DNA of 64,000 nucleotides from Croceibacterium atlanticum (GCF_001008165.2 NZ_CP011452.2:1550001-1614000), one strand, 5' to 3'; counted from the stretch's first letter, positions 37,584 to 46,955 are shown. A program made the numbers and translations. Notes: generated by a model from the sequence alone, not told the origin.

Positions 37584-38513
37584 CTATGTCCCCGCTTTGG
37601 CATCACCCTTCCCCGGCGGCGTCGACGGCGCGGCAGGCTGGGCCATGCGCGATATGGCCAGCGCCCCGCCCACCAGCATTATGCCGAGGAAATCCAGCGG
37701 GGCGAGTATCTCGCCAAAGGCCAGCCATCCGGCCAGCGCTCCCACCGCCGGCTGCGTCAGCAGGGCGATGCCTATCACCACCGGGGAGAAATGCCGCAGG
37801 GAATAGACCAGCAGACCCTGCCCCAGAAGCTGGCTGGACGCGGCGAGGCCGAACAGCGGCCGCCAGTCGCCGGGCCAGATCGGCTCCCCCTTCAGCAATG
37901 CAATTGCCAGCAGGACGGGCGAAGCGGCAAGGCAGGCCCAGGTCAGCAGGCTCCACCCGCCCAGTTCGCGCCGGGCATCGTGCAGGATCAGCAGATAACC
38001 GGCATAAAGCCCGCCTGCCAGCAGGCAGAACAGATCGCCCACCAGCGTCTGGGTGGAAATATCCAGCGAACGGCCCAGCAGGATCGCAGAGCCCGCCAGC
38101 GCGGCCAGCACGGCGATCCCTTCCGCGCCATGCGGCAGGCGGCGGATAGCGATAAAGCCCCAGATCATCAGGATCAGGCTGCCCGAATTGCCGAACAATA
38201 CCGCATTGGCGAGACGGGTGGAGCCGATGCCGACATGCCAGCTGGCCAGATCGAGCCCGAAAAACACGCCGCCCAGCATCACGGCCAGCACCACGCCCCG
38301 CCCCAGCCCCATGATCGGCTGGCGATTGAAGCGGGCCAGCAGGACAAGGAAAGGCAGCGCCAGGGTCACCCGCCAGAAACCGGCTGCCACGGGTCCGCTA
38401 TCCGAAAGGCGCACGAAATAGGGGCCGAGCGCCAGGGCCGCATTACCGGCGACCAGCGCGGCGATAGGCAGAAAACGGGCAGGATGCGTGCCCCCGTGAT
38501 CGGAAACTGTCAT
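37584..38513 (-). CDS. DMT superfamily transporter (EamA family)
   Basis: 309 residues with about ten hydrophobic segments in two EamA repeats: ALALGPYFVRLSDSGPVAAGFWRVTLALP in the first and SQLLGQGLLVYSLRHFSPVVIGIALLTQPAVGAL in the second. Such proteins export or import small metabolites such as amino acids; the substrate is unknown. A conserved proline follows the last helix (FLGIMLVGGALAIS). It diverges from the CitE-like lyase with 79 bases between. Confidence 0.9.
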   Translation of the reverse strand: MTVSDHGGTHPARFLPIAALVAGNAALALGPYFVRLSDSGPVAAGFWRVTLALPFLVLLARFNRQPIMGLGRGVVLAVMLGGVFFGLDLASWHVGIGSTRLANAVLFGNSGSLILMIWGFIAIRRLPHGAEGIAVLAALAGSAILLGRSLDISTQTLVGDLFCLLAGGLYAGYLLILHDARRELGGWSLLTWACLAASPVLLAIALLKGEPIWPGDWRPLFGLAASSQLLGQGLLVYSLRHFSPVVIGIALLTQPAVGALAGWLAFGEILAPLDFLGIMLVGGALAISRMAQPAAPSTPPGKGDAKAGT

Positions 38514-38592
38514 CGCCCACCCCTAGCGTGCGCCCCATGCTTGGCTATAGGGAGCGATGAGGGCGCCAAATAATTTTGTGAGAGGTTCGACA

Positions 38593-39477
38593 ATGGCAAT
38601 GCGGTCCTGGCTATTCGTTCCCGGAGATAGCGAGAAGAAGCTGTCCAAGGTTGCCGGCTGCGGCGCCGACGTGGTGATCGTGGATCTGGAAGATGCCGTT
38701 TCACCGCAATCAAAGGCGGTTGCCCGGCAAATGACGCATGACTGGCTGCGCACCCATCAGCAACAATTGCTGGCCGGTGGCGGCCATGGCCGCTGGGTGC
38801 GCATCAATGCGCTGGGCACGCAATTGTGGCGGGACGATCTGGCCGCCGTCATGCCCGCCCGCCCCGATGGCATCATGGTGCCCAAGGCAGCCGGACCTGA
38901 CCAGCTGCGCCTGCTGGCGGCGGAATTGCTGCAGCACGAACAGCGCAACGGCATCCAGCCGGGCACCACGCGGATCCTTCCTCTGGTGAGCGAAACCCCC
39001 GCGGCGGCATTGGGCATTCCCGCCTATGCCGATGCGCAGCAGCCGCGCCTTGCGGGCCTGACCTGGGGGGCGGAAGACCTGTCCGCCGCGATTGGCGCCA
39101 GCCGCAAGCGCGACAGCCAGGGCGAATGGACCGATGCGTTCCGCATGGTCCGCGCCAATGTGTTGCTGGCAGCCCATGCCGCCGGCGTGCTGGCGGTGGA
39201 CACGCTCCATGCCGATTTCCGCGACTCGGAAGGATTGAAACGGATCGCCGCCAATTCCTATGCCGACGGGTTCAACGGGATGATGGCAATCCACCCCGAC
39301 CAGGTGCCGATCATCAATGCCGCCTATACGCCGGGTGAAGAAGACATTGCCCGGGCCCGCGCAATCGTGAACGCCTTTTCCGCCAATCCCGGCGCTGGCG
39401 CCTTGCAGCTGGATGGCCGCATGATCGACCAGCCACATCTGGAACAGGCGCGCAAGCTGCTGGAAAACCTGCGCTGA
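38593..39477 (+). CDS. HpcH/HpaI aldolase/citrate lyase family protein (CitE-like CoA ester lyase)
   Basis: 294 residues. SWLFVPGDSEKKLSKV, VIVDLEDAVSPQSK (metal-binding Glu-Asp) and WVRINAL (catalytic Arg) define the CitE/Mcl family; TWGAEDLSAAIGA and the C-terminal GMMAIHPDQVPIIN follow. It may split or form malyl-, citramalyl- or beta-methylmalyl-CoA. The ATG follows GAGAGG. No other citrate lyase subunits are present, so it is a stand-alone enzyme. Confidence 0.88.
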   Translation: MAMRSWLFVPGDSEKKLSKVAGCGADVVIVDLEDAVSPQSKAVARQMTHDWLRTHQQQLLAGGGHGRWVRINALGTQLWRDDLAAVMPARPDGIMVPKAAGPDQLRLLAAELLQHEQRNGIQPGTTRILPLVSETPAAALGIPAYADAQQPRLAGLTWGAEDLSAAIGASRKRDSQGEWTDAFRMVRANVLLAAHAAGVLAVDTLHADFRDSEGLKRIAANSYADGFNGMMAIHPDQVPIINAAYTPGEEDIARARAIVNAFSANPGAGALQLDGRMIDQPHLEQARKLLENLR

Positions 39478-39483
39478 ACCTAT

Positions 39484-39819
39484 CTATTCGGCGGGATCAT
39501 TGGTGGCCGCCGGTGGGGGTGCAGACGCAGCCTCCTCGGCGCCTTCCACATCGCCCTCGCCCTCAATGCTTTCGTCCGTTTCGCTTTCTTCCGTGCTTTC
39601 AGCGGATGTCGTGCGGGGCGGCGGCGCCATCAATGGCGGCTGCGAAGTGGTTTCGCCATAAGGCAGCATGGCATCGCTGATCGTGCCTTCCAGCACTTCC
39701 CCCGATGCCGAACGGCCATCCCCTTCGGGCGCGGCGGCATCATCGCCCCCGCCGCAAGCGGCGAGCAATGCCAGTGGCAGCAGGGCGGTGACGGATAATC
39801 GTGAGGACACGCGCTTCAC
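39484..39819 (-). CDS. small acidic lipoprotein, hypothetical
   Basis: 111 residues. A signal peptide with lipobox LLAACGGG is followed by a low-complexity Glu/Ser/Pro/Ala-rich chain that is likely disordered. The start overlaps the lipB stop by 4 bases (ATGA), so it is translated with lipB. No function recognised. Confidence 0.65.
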
Positions 39820-40484
39820 TCCGAACAGGTTAGCGCGGCAAGAAATTCGCCGGCGCGCCGCTGCAATGCCTCATCCCACTCCTGCGGCGCAACCGATATG
39901 CCCAGCCGGGCAAGGCTGGTGACGCCATATTCGGAAATTCCGCAAGGCACGATGCCGGTGAAATGCGAAAGGTCGGGATCGAGATTGACGGCAAAGCCAT
40001 GCATGGTGACCCAGCGCCGAACGCGCACGCCGATGGCGCCGATCTTGGCCTCGCTCCCGTCAATATCCCGCGTCCAGATGCCCACGCGGTCGGGCACGGC
40101 CCATGCTTCCACGCCATAATCGGCCAGAGTCGCGATGACCCAGTTTTCAAGCCCGTGGACAAAACAGCGGACATCGCGCCCGCGTTTCTTCAAATCCAGC
40201 AGGACATAGGTGATCCGCTGGCCGGGGCCATGATAAGTGTAGCGTCCGCCCCGCCCCGTCTCCACCACGTCGAAACGCGGATCGATCAGATCGGCCGGGG
40301 CCGCGCTGGTGCCCGCCGTATAGACCGGGGGGTGTTCCAGCATCCAGAACAATTCCCGCGCATCCCCGGCGGCGATCGCATGGTTGCGCGCCTCCTGCTG
40401 TTCCAGCGCCTCGCGATAGGGCACCTGTTCGTAGGACAGGCGCCATTCGGGCCCGGTCTCGGCGATTTCCTGAATCTCCATCAT
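39816..40484 (-). CDS. lipB: octanoyl-[acyl-carrier-protein]:protein N-octanoyltransferase LipB
   Basis: 222 residues. It moves octanoyl from ACP to lipoyl domains, the first step of endogenous lipoate synthesis. Motifs: [36 protein letters not shown], catalytic Lys in [11 protein letters not shown] and catalytic Cys in [14 protein letters not shown]. The start is an ATGATG pair at 40484/40481; longer upstream reading is not family-like. lipA is not in the window. Confidence 0.95.
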   Translation of the reverse strand: MMEIQEIAETGPEWRLSYEQVPYREALEQQEARNHAIAAGDARELFWMLEHPPVYTAGTSAAPADLIDPRFDVVETGRGGRYTYHGPGQRITYVLLDLKKRGRDVRCFVHGLENWVIATLADYGVEAWAVPDRVGIWTRDIDGSEAKIGAIGVRVRRWVTMHGFAVNLDPDLSHFTGIVPCGISEYGVTSLARLGISVAPQEWDEALQRRAGEFLAALTCSE

Positions 40485-40552
40485 GTCAATTGATTGCGTG
40501 GCGACAGGAAAGGCGCTTATCAAGAGGGTTCGGAAAGTTGAGGGACCCAGGA

Positions 40553-41371
40553 ATGAAATTCAACATGAGCGCCGCCTGGCGCGAAGCCACATCCATGATG
40601 GGCGCCAATCGCGAGGTCCTGCTGATCGTTGCGGGTATTTTCTTCTTCCTTCCCAGCCTGCTTTCCGGGATTGTTTCGCCCAATTTGCAGGATGTTGTCG
40701 GCGGTCTGGAAGATCCGGAAGCCATGCAGGCGCAGATCATCGCCGCCTATGGCGGCTATGCCTGGCTTTATGTCCTGGTCTTCTTTGCGCAGATTGTCGG
40801 CTATCTGGCGCTGCTGGCGCTGCTGCGGGACGATTCCAAACCGACCGTGGGCGATGCCTTGCGCACCGGGGCAATCGGGCTGCTGCCGGGCATCGGTGCA
40901 TTGCTGCTGTTCGTGATCGGCTTTTCGCTGATCGGCGGCCTTCTGGTCGGCGCGTCCGCCGCATCCGGCCTTCCGGTGCTGGCGGTTATCGCCTCCATGC
41001 TGCTGTTTGTCGGCATGATCTATTCGATGGTGAAGATCTCGCTCTCGCCAGCCGTCATCGCGATCGAGAAAGTGTTCAACCCGTTCAGGATCCTCGCGCG
41101 GAGCTGGAAACTGACCAAGGGAAACAGCGTGCGGCTGTTCCTGTTCTATTTCCTGATTTATCTGGTCTATTTCGTGATCGCCATCGTGCTGAGCGTATTG
41201 CTGTCCGCACTGGTCTTCGTGCTGGGCGATACGGCTTTCACCTTTGTCGGCGCAGTGGCGCAGGGCCTGATCGGCGCAGGCCTGTCGATCGTGTTCGTGG
41301 CGGTGATAGCGGCAGCGCACCGGCAATTGGCCGGCCCTTCGGCCAGCGCGGTCAGCCAGACTTTCGAATAG
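40553..41371 (+). CDS. multi-pass membrane protein, hypothetical
   Basis: 272 residues with about six membrane helices: residues 20-42, 60-85, 100-125, 130-155, 190-220 and 230-255. The amphipathic segment [20 protein letters not shown] between helices resembles the linker of glycerophosphoryl diester phosphodiesterase membrane-domain-like proteins. Function unknown. The ATG at 40553 follows CCAGGA; it diverges from lipB. Confidence 0.75.
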   Translation: MKFNMSAAWREATSMMGANREVLLIVAGIFFFLPSLLSGIVSPNLQDVVGGLEDPEAMQAQIIAAYGGYAWLYVLVFFAQIVGYLALLALLRDDSKPTVGDALRTGAIGLLPGIGALLLFVIGFSLIGGLLVGASAASGLPVLAVIASMLLFVGMIYSMVKISLSPAVIAIEKVFNPFRILARSWKLTKGNSVRLFLFYFLIYLVYFVIAIVLSVLLSALVFVLGDTAFTFVGAVAQGLIGAGLSIVFVAVIAAAHRQLAGPSASAVSQTFE

Positions 41372-41385
41372 GATAGATCATGGTC

Positions 41386-41407
41386 GGCCGGGGCTGAGCC
41401 CCCGGCC
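41386..41407. terminator. GC-rich hairpin between convergent genes
   Basis: GGCCGGGGC-TGA-GCCCCCGGCC, one bulged C, between the convergent membrane protein (ends 41371) and methyltransferase (ends 41425). It could stop transcription from both sides, although there is no T-run on either strand. Confidence 0.5.
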
Positions 41408-41424
41408 GGGACATGCCCGGCCCG

Positions 41425-42048
41425 TCAGTCCTGCCAGCCCCAGGCCAGCACGCAGGGCGGAATGTTCCGCCAGACGAAGCCGGTTTCAACGCGCGGGAAA
41501 TGGCGCGCCGTGTAATCGCGCGCGACCGTGCTGAACTGATAAGTCAGGAAAGCACCGCCCTTGCGGATCACGCGGTGGGTGGCGGCGGCAATGGCAGGCG
41601 CCACGCCTTCCGGCAGGGTCGAGAATGGCAGGCCCGACAGGACATAATCCGCCTTCTCATGACCGAGCGAGCGGACGATTTCCTCCACATCCTCGGCCGA
41701 ACCGAGCACGGCGTGGAACCGGCTGTCGCGGATCGTCTTGTTCAGATAATCAATGAACATCGGGTTGGTGTCGATCACCACCAGTTCGCCATCGCGCGGC
41801 AGCTTGTCGAGCACGGGGCGGCAGAAAGTCCCGACTCCGGGGCCATATTCCACGAAGAGCTTGCAATTGGCCCAGTCCACCGGGCGCAGCATCCGTTCGA
41901 TCGTTGCCTTCGATGAAGGAATGATCGAACCGACCATGACGGGATGTTCCACAAACCCGCGAAAGAAGACGCCGGCTGGACCCATGGCCCGGGAAATGCG
42001 CTGCACAAGCCCGGGACGACGGCCCTCGGCCAACTCACTGCCACTCAT
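41425..42048 (-). CDS. class I SAM-dependent methyltransferase (phospholipid N-methyltransferase-like)
   Basis: 207 residues. The SAM site is KLFVEYGPGVGTFCRPVLDKL (about 66-86) with VVIDTNPMFIDYL as the ribose-binding strand. HPVMVGSIIPSSKATIERML upstream is typical of PmtA-like phosphatidylethanolamine N-methyltransferases, and VLSGLPFSTLP is the NPPY-like site. A role in making phosphatidylcholine or a related lipid is plausible. Start at 42048; an upstream in-frame codon exists. Confidence 0.8.
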   Translation of the reverse strand: MSGSELAEGRRPGLVQRISRAMGPAGVFFRGFVEHPVMVGSIIPSSKATIERMLRPVDWANCKLFVEYGPGVGTFCRPVLDKLPRDGELVVIDTNPMFIDYLNKTIRDSRFHAVLGSAEDVEEIVRSLGHEKADYVLSGLPFSTLPEGVAPAIAAATHRVIRKGGAFLTYQFSTVARDYTARHFPRVETGFVWRNIPPCVLAWGWQD

Positions 42049-42173
42049 GAAATAGTCGCGCCCCCTTGTCTGCGCATGGCGCACAAAGCGCCTTTGGGAA
42101 TGCCAATCGGTTGGCAAATATGAAACATCAATGCAAGCTCGACTGTTTCAGGACAGCGTGAGCCAGCACCTGT

Positions 42174-42518
42174 TTAAAGGATTTCTTCCACCTTTTCCAT
42201 CGGCCTGCACAAGCGCACGCCCTTTTCCGTTTCCACCAGCGGGCGTTCGATCAGGATCGGTTCGGCCGCCATTGCTTCCAGCACATCGTCATCGCCCGCA
42301 TCGGGCAGGCCGCGCTCCGCCGCGTCAGTGCCACGCATACGCAGCCCTTCAGCCGGCTTCATCCCTGCATCCCGATAGAGCTGGGCCAGCTTGTCCTTAC
42401 CCGGCGGCGACTTGAGATATTCGATCACTTCGACATCGATTCCCGGCCGTTCTTCCAGCAGGGCCAGCGTCTTGCGCGAAGTGCCGCATTTCGGGTTGTG
42501 CCAGATGGTCGCCTTCAC
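42174..42518 (-). CDS. arsC: ArsC-type arsenate reductase/Spx-MgsR-like glutaredoxin-fold protein
   Basis: 114 residues. IWHNPKCGTSRKTLALLE has the active-site Cys of glutaredoxin-linked arsenate reductases; the C-terminal PILIERPLVETEKGVRLCRP is the matching substrate-binding arm with its Arg. No arsB, acr3 or arsR is in the window, so arsenate may not be the true substrate. The start overlaps the stop of the 2Fe-2S protein gene by 4 bases. Confidence 0.88.
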   Translation of the reverse strand: MKATIWHNPKCGTSRKTLALLEERPGIDVEVIEYLKSPPGKDKLAQLYRDAGMKPAEGLRMRGTDAAERGLPDAGDDDVLEAMAAEPILIERPLVETEKGVRLCRPMEKVEEIL

Positions 42519-43072
42519 TCGATTTCTCCTTCAATGTCCGGCGCGCGCATGGCCGGCACCGCGCTCGCCGCGTCGCGCGCATCGATGCCCGGCGCGGGTG
42601 CCGCGCTGATCCTTTCGGCCCGGCGCGCTACGCGCCCGGCCCGCTCTATCGCCTTCACCAGACGGGGATAAACCCCGCAGCGGCACAGATTGGGGATAGC
42701 TTCGCGTATCTCCGCCTCGCCCGGATTGGCGTTGCGTTCCAGCAGGGCGGCCGCCGCCATCGCGATGCCCGGCGTGCAGAACCCGCACTGGATCGCCTGT
42801 TCCGCCACCAGCGCCTGCTGCACCGGATGCGAGCGATCATGCGAAAGCCCTTCTATCGTCGTGACATAGCGGCCTTCCGCCTCCGCAATGGTGACCAGGC
42901 AGCTGCGCAAGGCGGCGCCATCCACCATCACCATGCAGGCGCCGCAATCGCCGGCGCCGCAACCATATTTCGTGCCTGTCAGATTGGCGGCATCGCGCAG
43001 CGCCCAAAGCAGCGGCGTCTGCGGGTCCATATCGAACTGAACCGGCCGGCCATTGACCGTCATGCGTGACAT
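42515..43072 (-). CDS. stand-alone (2Fe-2S)-binding protein, isoquinoline-oxidoreductase alpha-subunit-like
   Basis: 185 residues. CGAGDCGACMVMVDG holds the plant-ferredoxin cluster, and CGFCTPGIAMAAAALLE with NLCRCGVYPRLVKAI the second cluster. The usual IorA-type proteins are about 150 residues; this one has an extra Ala/Arg-rich C-terminal tail of about 40. The large molybdopterin subunit that such proteins serve is not next to it. It sits between a class II aldolase (13 bases upstream) and arsC (4-base overlap). Confidence 0.87.
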   Translation of the reverse strand: MSRMTVNGRPVQFDMDPQTPLLWALRDAANLTGTKYGCGAGDCGACMVMVDGAALRSCLVTIAEAEGRYVTTIEGLSHDRSHPVQQALVAEQAIQCGFCTPGIAMAAAALLERNANPGEAEIREAIPNLCRCGVYPRLVKAIERAGRVARRAERISAAPAPGIDARDAASAVPAMRAPDIEGEIE

Positions 43073-43085
43073 GGCCGGGCGCTTA

Positions 43086-43841
43086 CTACTCGCGCCAGCC
43101 GGTGTCGATACGATCCAGCTTGCGCATCCAGGCTTCGAAATCGGCCTTGCCGAAATCCTTCAGCGCCACTTCGTCGCGGTCACGCTGATGCACGGCCACC
43201 ACTTCGGGCGGAACGCGGATCGGATTGCCAAGGGCCGCGGTCTTCACCTGTATCTCGCAGGCGCGCTGAAGCATGTAATAATTGAAGAACATCTCGTACA
43301 ATGTCTGGCCCAGCACCACCGGGCCATGATTGCGCAGCATCAGGATCCGGTTCTCGCCCAGATTGGCCAGCAAACGCTCCCCCTCTTCAGCGCGGACGGT
43401 AATGCCTTCAAAATCGTGATAGCCGATCTGCCCGTCAAAGAAGCAGGCATAGAAATTGGTGGGCGTCAGCCCGTCCGCACAGGAACAGACCGCCATTGTA
43501 TCGGGCGTGTGAGTGTGGACGATGGCATGTGCCCAATCCAGATGTTTGTGGAACAGGCCGTGCTGGGTGAAACCCGCCTTGTTCACCGGATAGGGGCTGG
43601 CGCACAATTTGTTGCCGTCGCTGTCTATCTTGACCAGGTTGGACGCTGTCACCTCGTCCCACAACAGGCCATAGGGATTGATGAGGAAGGCTTCCTCCCC
43701 CGGCACGCGCAGGGTGATGTGGTTGTAGATCGATTCCGACCAGCCCATCATGTCGAAAATCCGATAACAGGCGGCCAGTTCCTGCCGCGCGGTCCATTCC
43801 GCATCGCTGCATTCGGCCCCGCGTTTCAGCTGGGTCGCCAT
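43086..43841 (-). CDS. class II aldolase/adducin family protein
   Basis: 251 residues. Zinc ligands appear in HTHTPDTMAV (about 103-112) and MLRNHGPVVLGQTL, with SIYNHITLRVP and FLINPYGLLWDEVTASNLV before them. Stand-alone members include sugar-phosphate aldolases and decarboxylase-like enzymes of aromatic pathways. The start at 43841 follows GAGGAG. It faces away from the VOC/MFS/AraC operon across 110 bases that contain a direct repeat, so shared regulation is likely. Confidence 0.87.
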   Translation of the reverse strand: MATQLKRGAECSDAEWTARQELAACYRIFDMMGWSESIYNHITLRVPGEEAFLINPYGLLWDEVTASNLVKIDSDGNKLCASPYPVNKAGFTQHGLFHKHLDWAHAIVHTHTPDTMAVCSCADGLTPTNFYACFFDGQIGYHDFEGITVRAEEGERLLANLGENRILMLRNHGPVVLGQTLYEMFFNYYMLQRACEIQVKTAALGNPIRVPPEVVAVHQRDRDEVALKDFGKADFEAWMRKLDRIDTGWRE

Positions 43842-43882
43842 GGCATTCTCCTCTTTGTCCCGCGTGGTTTCTAACACGTTAT

Positions 43883-43907
43883 GATTGACTTTGTCGCGCC
43901 GATTGAC
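43883..43907. promoter_or_regulatory. candidate operator: direct repeat GATTGAC in a divergent intergenic region
   Basis: GATTGAC occurs at 43883-43889 and 43901-43907 (18-base period), between the minus-strand aldolase and plus-strand VOC genes. A TAAC-AC-GTTA dyad lies at 43872-43881 beside it. AraC-family proteins commonly bind spaced direct repeats, and an AraC-type regulator is encoded in the same locus. A further copy lies at 46786-46792 in front of the TonB receptor. Confidence 0.35.
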
Positions 43908-43951
43908 GAGCCATAAGACCAGACTGGCGCAAAGCCGGCTGGGAGGGTTAG

Positions 43952-44497
43952 ATGACTGAAACGCTTGGCTATGGCCAGCCTATGGGCGGCGTGGCGCAAA
44001 CCGCATTCGTGGTCCCCGATCTGCAGGAGGCGATCCAGCGCTGGATCGTGGACATGCGCGCAGGCCCGTTCTTCGTGCTCGATCACTTCCTTGTCGAAGG
44101 GCAGACCTATCGCGGGCAGGAAAGCACGGCCGATATCACCATCGCCATGGGCTTTGCCGGGCACATGCTTATCGAACTGATCCAGCCGCTGGATGCCAAT
44201 CCCAGCGTTTATCAGGAAACGATCGGCAAGCGCGGATATGGCTTCCACCATTTCGGCATTGCCTGCGCCGATGTGGACGCAGCCAGCCGGGATTACCAGG
44301 CGCGCGGATATGAAGAGGCGTTCCGCGCCGCCGTGCCGACCGGGGGCGAAGTGGTCTATCTCGACAATGGCACGGGCGCGGATTGGGGCTTCCTGGAATT
44401 GTTACCCGTGACACCGGGCATGGACCAGGCCTTCACGCGGTTCTGGCAGGCCAGCCGGGACTGGGACGGGAGCGATCCGGTACGGCCATTCCTCTGA
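43952..44497 (+). CDS. VOC (glyoxalase/bleomycin-resistance fold) family protein
   Basis: 181 residues, one long VOC module. VAQTAFVVPDLQEAIQRW opens the first half and GYGFHHFGIACADVDAASRDY the second, with metal-ligand candidates Gln/His/Glu (FLELLPVTPG at the end). The Glyoxalase_4-like layout resembles methylmalonyl-CoA epimerase; the substrate is unknown. It is the first gene of the catabolic operon, with a strong GGGAGGG ribosome site. Confidence 0.85.
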   Translation: MTETLGYGQPMGGVAQTAFVVPDLQEAIQRWIVDMRAGPFFVLDHFLVEGQTYRGQESTADITIAMGFAGHMLIELIQPLDANPSVYQETIGKRGYGFHHFGIACADVDAASRDYQARGYEEAFRAAVPTGGEVVYLDNGTGADWGFLELLPVTPGMDQAFTRFWQASRDWDGSDPVRPFL

Positions 44498-44556
44498 CGG
44501 AGGGGCAACAACAATAAAGGCCGCGGCAACAGAATCGCGGACCGGGAGAGACGATA

Positions 44557-45807
44557 ATGCAGCCAAGCGGCACCGCCCGGCAGGGCAATTGGACGAAAAA
44601 TTCGCCCGCCTACCAGTTCCTGCTGGTTTTCCTGCTCAGCCTGAATTTCGGCATCGTGTTCTTCGATCGGCAGGCGATCAATGCGCTGATGCCTTTCGTG
44701 GAGCCGGAGCTGCAGCTTTCGGGCACGCAGATCGGCCTGCTGGCCAGCGGCCTCAGCTTCACCTGGGCGATTGCGGCCTTCTTCGTCGGCAAATTGTCGG
44801 ACAGCCTCGGCAAGAGGAAGCTGCTGCTGATCCTGTCGACTATCGCCTTTTCGCTGTGTTCGTTCCTTTCCGGGCTGGCCACCAGCTTCCTGTTCCTGTT
44901 CGCCGCCCGCCTGCTGATGGGCGCGGCCGAAGGCGGCGTGATGCCGATCAGCCATGCCATGGTGGCGAGCGAAGTGGACCCGCGGCGGCGCGGCCTTGCG
45001 CAGGGCGTGGCGCAGAATCTCGGTTCCAACCTTCTCGGCAGCTTCCTGGCGCCCGTGGTGCTGGTGTGGTTCGCCATGCAATTCAGCTGGCGGGAGGCGT
45101 TCTATCTGGCCGCCGCGCCGGGCCTTCTCAGCGCCGCGCTGATCTGGTTCATGCTGAAGGAACCCGAACCGGCCCCGGTGCAGGAAGAACATGCCGGCGA
45201 CAGCATGTCGATCCTGCAGGCGCTGAAGGTCCGCAATATGTGGATCTGCGTCGTCGTCGGGGTGCTGATGGTCGGCCACTTCGTGATCACCTGGGCCTTC
45301 ATGCCGATCTATCTGGTGCAGGGAAAAGGGCTGGACCCCAGCACGATGAGCTGGGTGATGGGCGCGCTGGGCATTGCCGCTGCCATCTACTCCATCGTGG
45401 TGTCCGGCCTGTCCGACATGATCGGGCGCAAGCCGGTGATGGTGCTGTTGCCCCTGCTTGCCGTGGCCGGCCCGCTGGGCGCGCTGTATTATGAAGGATC
45501 GGCCTTTAGCCTTGCCGCGATCTTCTTCGTCGGATGGGCGGTGAACGGGATCTTTCCGATCTTCATGGCCACGATCCCTTCCGAAACATTCGCCCAGCGC
45601 CATCACGCCACCGTGCTCGGCCTCGCCATGGGATCATGCGAGGTTCTGGGCGGAGTGTTCGGCCCGACCATTGCCGGCATGTTGAACGATGCGTTCGACC
45701 TTTCGGCATTCCTGTGGCTGCTGATGGGGCTTTCGCTGGTCAGCGGCATCGTGGCCCTGGGGCTGAAGGAAACAGCGCCTGCCGTGCTCGCCCGGCGCGC
45801 GCGCTAG
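44557..45807 (+). CDS. MFS transporter
   Basis: 416 residues with twelve predicted membrane helices. NFGIVFFDRQAINALMPF opens helix 1 and GKLSDSLGKRKLLLI is the cytoplasmic loop 2-3 signature; LSDMIGRKPVMV repeats it in the second half. Similar proteins import aromatic acids or hexuronates. The gene lies between VOC and AraC genes, so it probably carries the pathway substrate over the inner membrane after TonB uptake. Confidence 0.92.
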   Translation: MQPSGTARQGNWTKNSPAYQFLLVFLLSLNFGIVFFDRQAINALMPFVEPELQLSGTQIGLLASGLSFTWAIAAFFVGKLSDSLGKRKLLLILSTIAFSLCSFLSGLATSFLFLFAARLLMGAAEGGVMPISHAMVASEVDPRRRGLAQGVAQNLGSNLLGSFLAPVVLVWFAMQFSWREAFYLAAAPGLLSAALIWFMLKEPEPAPVQEEHAGDSMSILQALKVRNMWICVVVGVLMVGHFVITWAFMPIYLVQGKGLDPSTMSWVMGALGIAAAIYSIVVSGLSDMIGRKPVMVLLPLLAVAGPLGALYYEGSAFSLAAIFFVGWAVNGIFPIFMATIPSETFAQRHHATVLGLAMGSCEVLGGVFGPTIAGMLNDAFDLSAFLWLLMGLSLVSGIVALGLKETAPAVLARRAR

Positions 45808-45849
45808 CAAGGACAAGGACGGGGGACCAAGGGAGAAGGATATCGGACA

Positions 45850-46791
45850 ATGAGTTCCATTGCGAAATTCGTGACCGACGGCGTCGCTGCCGACGACCGG
45901 CTGCGATACTGGAATTCCGTGGCGGACGAGGTGTTCTGCGGAACATTCGTCAATGCCGAAAGCCAGCGTTTCGAAGGCGAGCTGTGGAGCTGGAGCGTCG
46001 GCGATCTGGATATGATCCGCACGCGATCCGTCACTGCCTCCGTCGGGCGCCGCCCGCTGGACACGGTGGAAGAACGCGTGATCATGCACATGCAGTGGCG
46101 CGGCACCGGGCAGCACAGGCAAAGAGGGCAGGAAACCCAGCTCGGCCCCGGCGATTTCGTGATCGGATCCCCGCATAGCCCCTATCAGTTCGATCTCTCC
46201 CCGCATGAAATGATGGTGGTGGAATTCCCGAAGCAGGGCCTGCTGGAACGCGTGCCCGATCTGGAAGACAGGCTGGCCAAAAGCCTTTCGGGCAATTCCG
46301 CCGCAGCGCGGGTGTTCAACGATTTCCTGATGTCGCTGTGGCGCCAGGCAGACGGGACCGATCCGCTGGATGGAAACTGGACCGAAGGCGTCAACCGCGT
46401 GTTTTATGACCTGGCGGCAATGGCGATCCGCGATGCCGGGCGGGAAAACCCCGTATCGGAACAGGAAATACGCCTGCGCCGCCATGCCGAAGCGGTGATT
46501 GACGCTGCGCTGGACGATCCGGACCTGCGCAGCGCCACCATCGCCAGCGAACTGGGCACTTCTGTCCGCAGCGTGCAGAACCTGTTCGCCAAGGCGGGAA
46601 CGACGCCATCCGCCGCCATTCTCAACCGGCGGCTGGAACGGGCGGCGGAACGGCTGATCACTGATCCGAAGGCGACCATAACGGACATCGCATTTGCCCA
46701 CGGCTTCAATGACAGCGCCTATTTCACGCGTTGTTTCCGGCAGAAATTCGGCATTTCCCCGCGCGACTGGCGGATGGGCAACAGCGATTGA
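45850..46791 (+). CDS. AraC family transcriptional regulator
   Basis: 313 residues. An N-terminal AraC_binding_2-type cupin-like sensor (about 15-170; FVIGSPHSPYQFDL) precedes the C-terminal double HTH (about 208-308) with SATIASELGTSVRSVQNLF and ITDIAFAHGFNDSAYFTRCFRQKFGISPRDWR. Probably the local regulator of the surrounding catabolic genes. A GATTGAC sequence, also found twice at 43883-43907, overlaps its stop codon. Confidence 0.93.
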   Translation: MSSIAKFVTDGVAADDRLRYWNSVADEVFCGTFVNAESQRFEGELWSWSVGDLDMIRTRSVTASVGRRPLDTVEERVIMHMQWRGTGQHRQRGQETQLGPGDFVIGSPHSPYQFDLSPHEMMVVEFPKQGLLERVPDLEDRLAKSLSGNSAAARVFNDFLMSLWRQADGTDPLDGNWTEGVNRVFYDLAAMAIRDAGRENPVSEQEIRLRRHAEAVIDAALDDPDLRSATIASELGTSVRSVQNLFAKAGTTPSAAILNRRLERAAERLITDPKATITDIAFAHGFNDSAYFTRCFRQKFGISPRDWRMGNSD

Positions 46792-46955
46792 CCGGCCATT
46801 TGCGCGACCAGGCGCATTAAGTCCCCCCGTTGCGTTTCAGTCCAAGCGCGGCTGCGCACGGGTCCAAGCGCCGCGTGTCACCATGATCTATCGTGAAGGA
46901 TAAGGAGCCGAAAAACCGGCCCGCGCCAACGATAGAACACCCTGGGAGAGACACG

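Noticed and set aside
42174-42518. An arsenic resistance operon
   Set aside because: Only the ArsC-fold protein is present, with no arsenite pump or ArsR repressor; the neighbours are metabolic.
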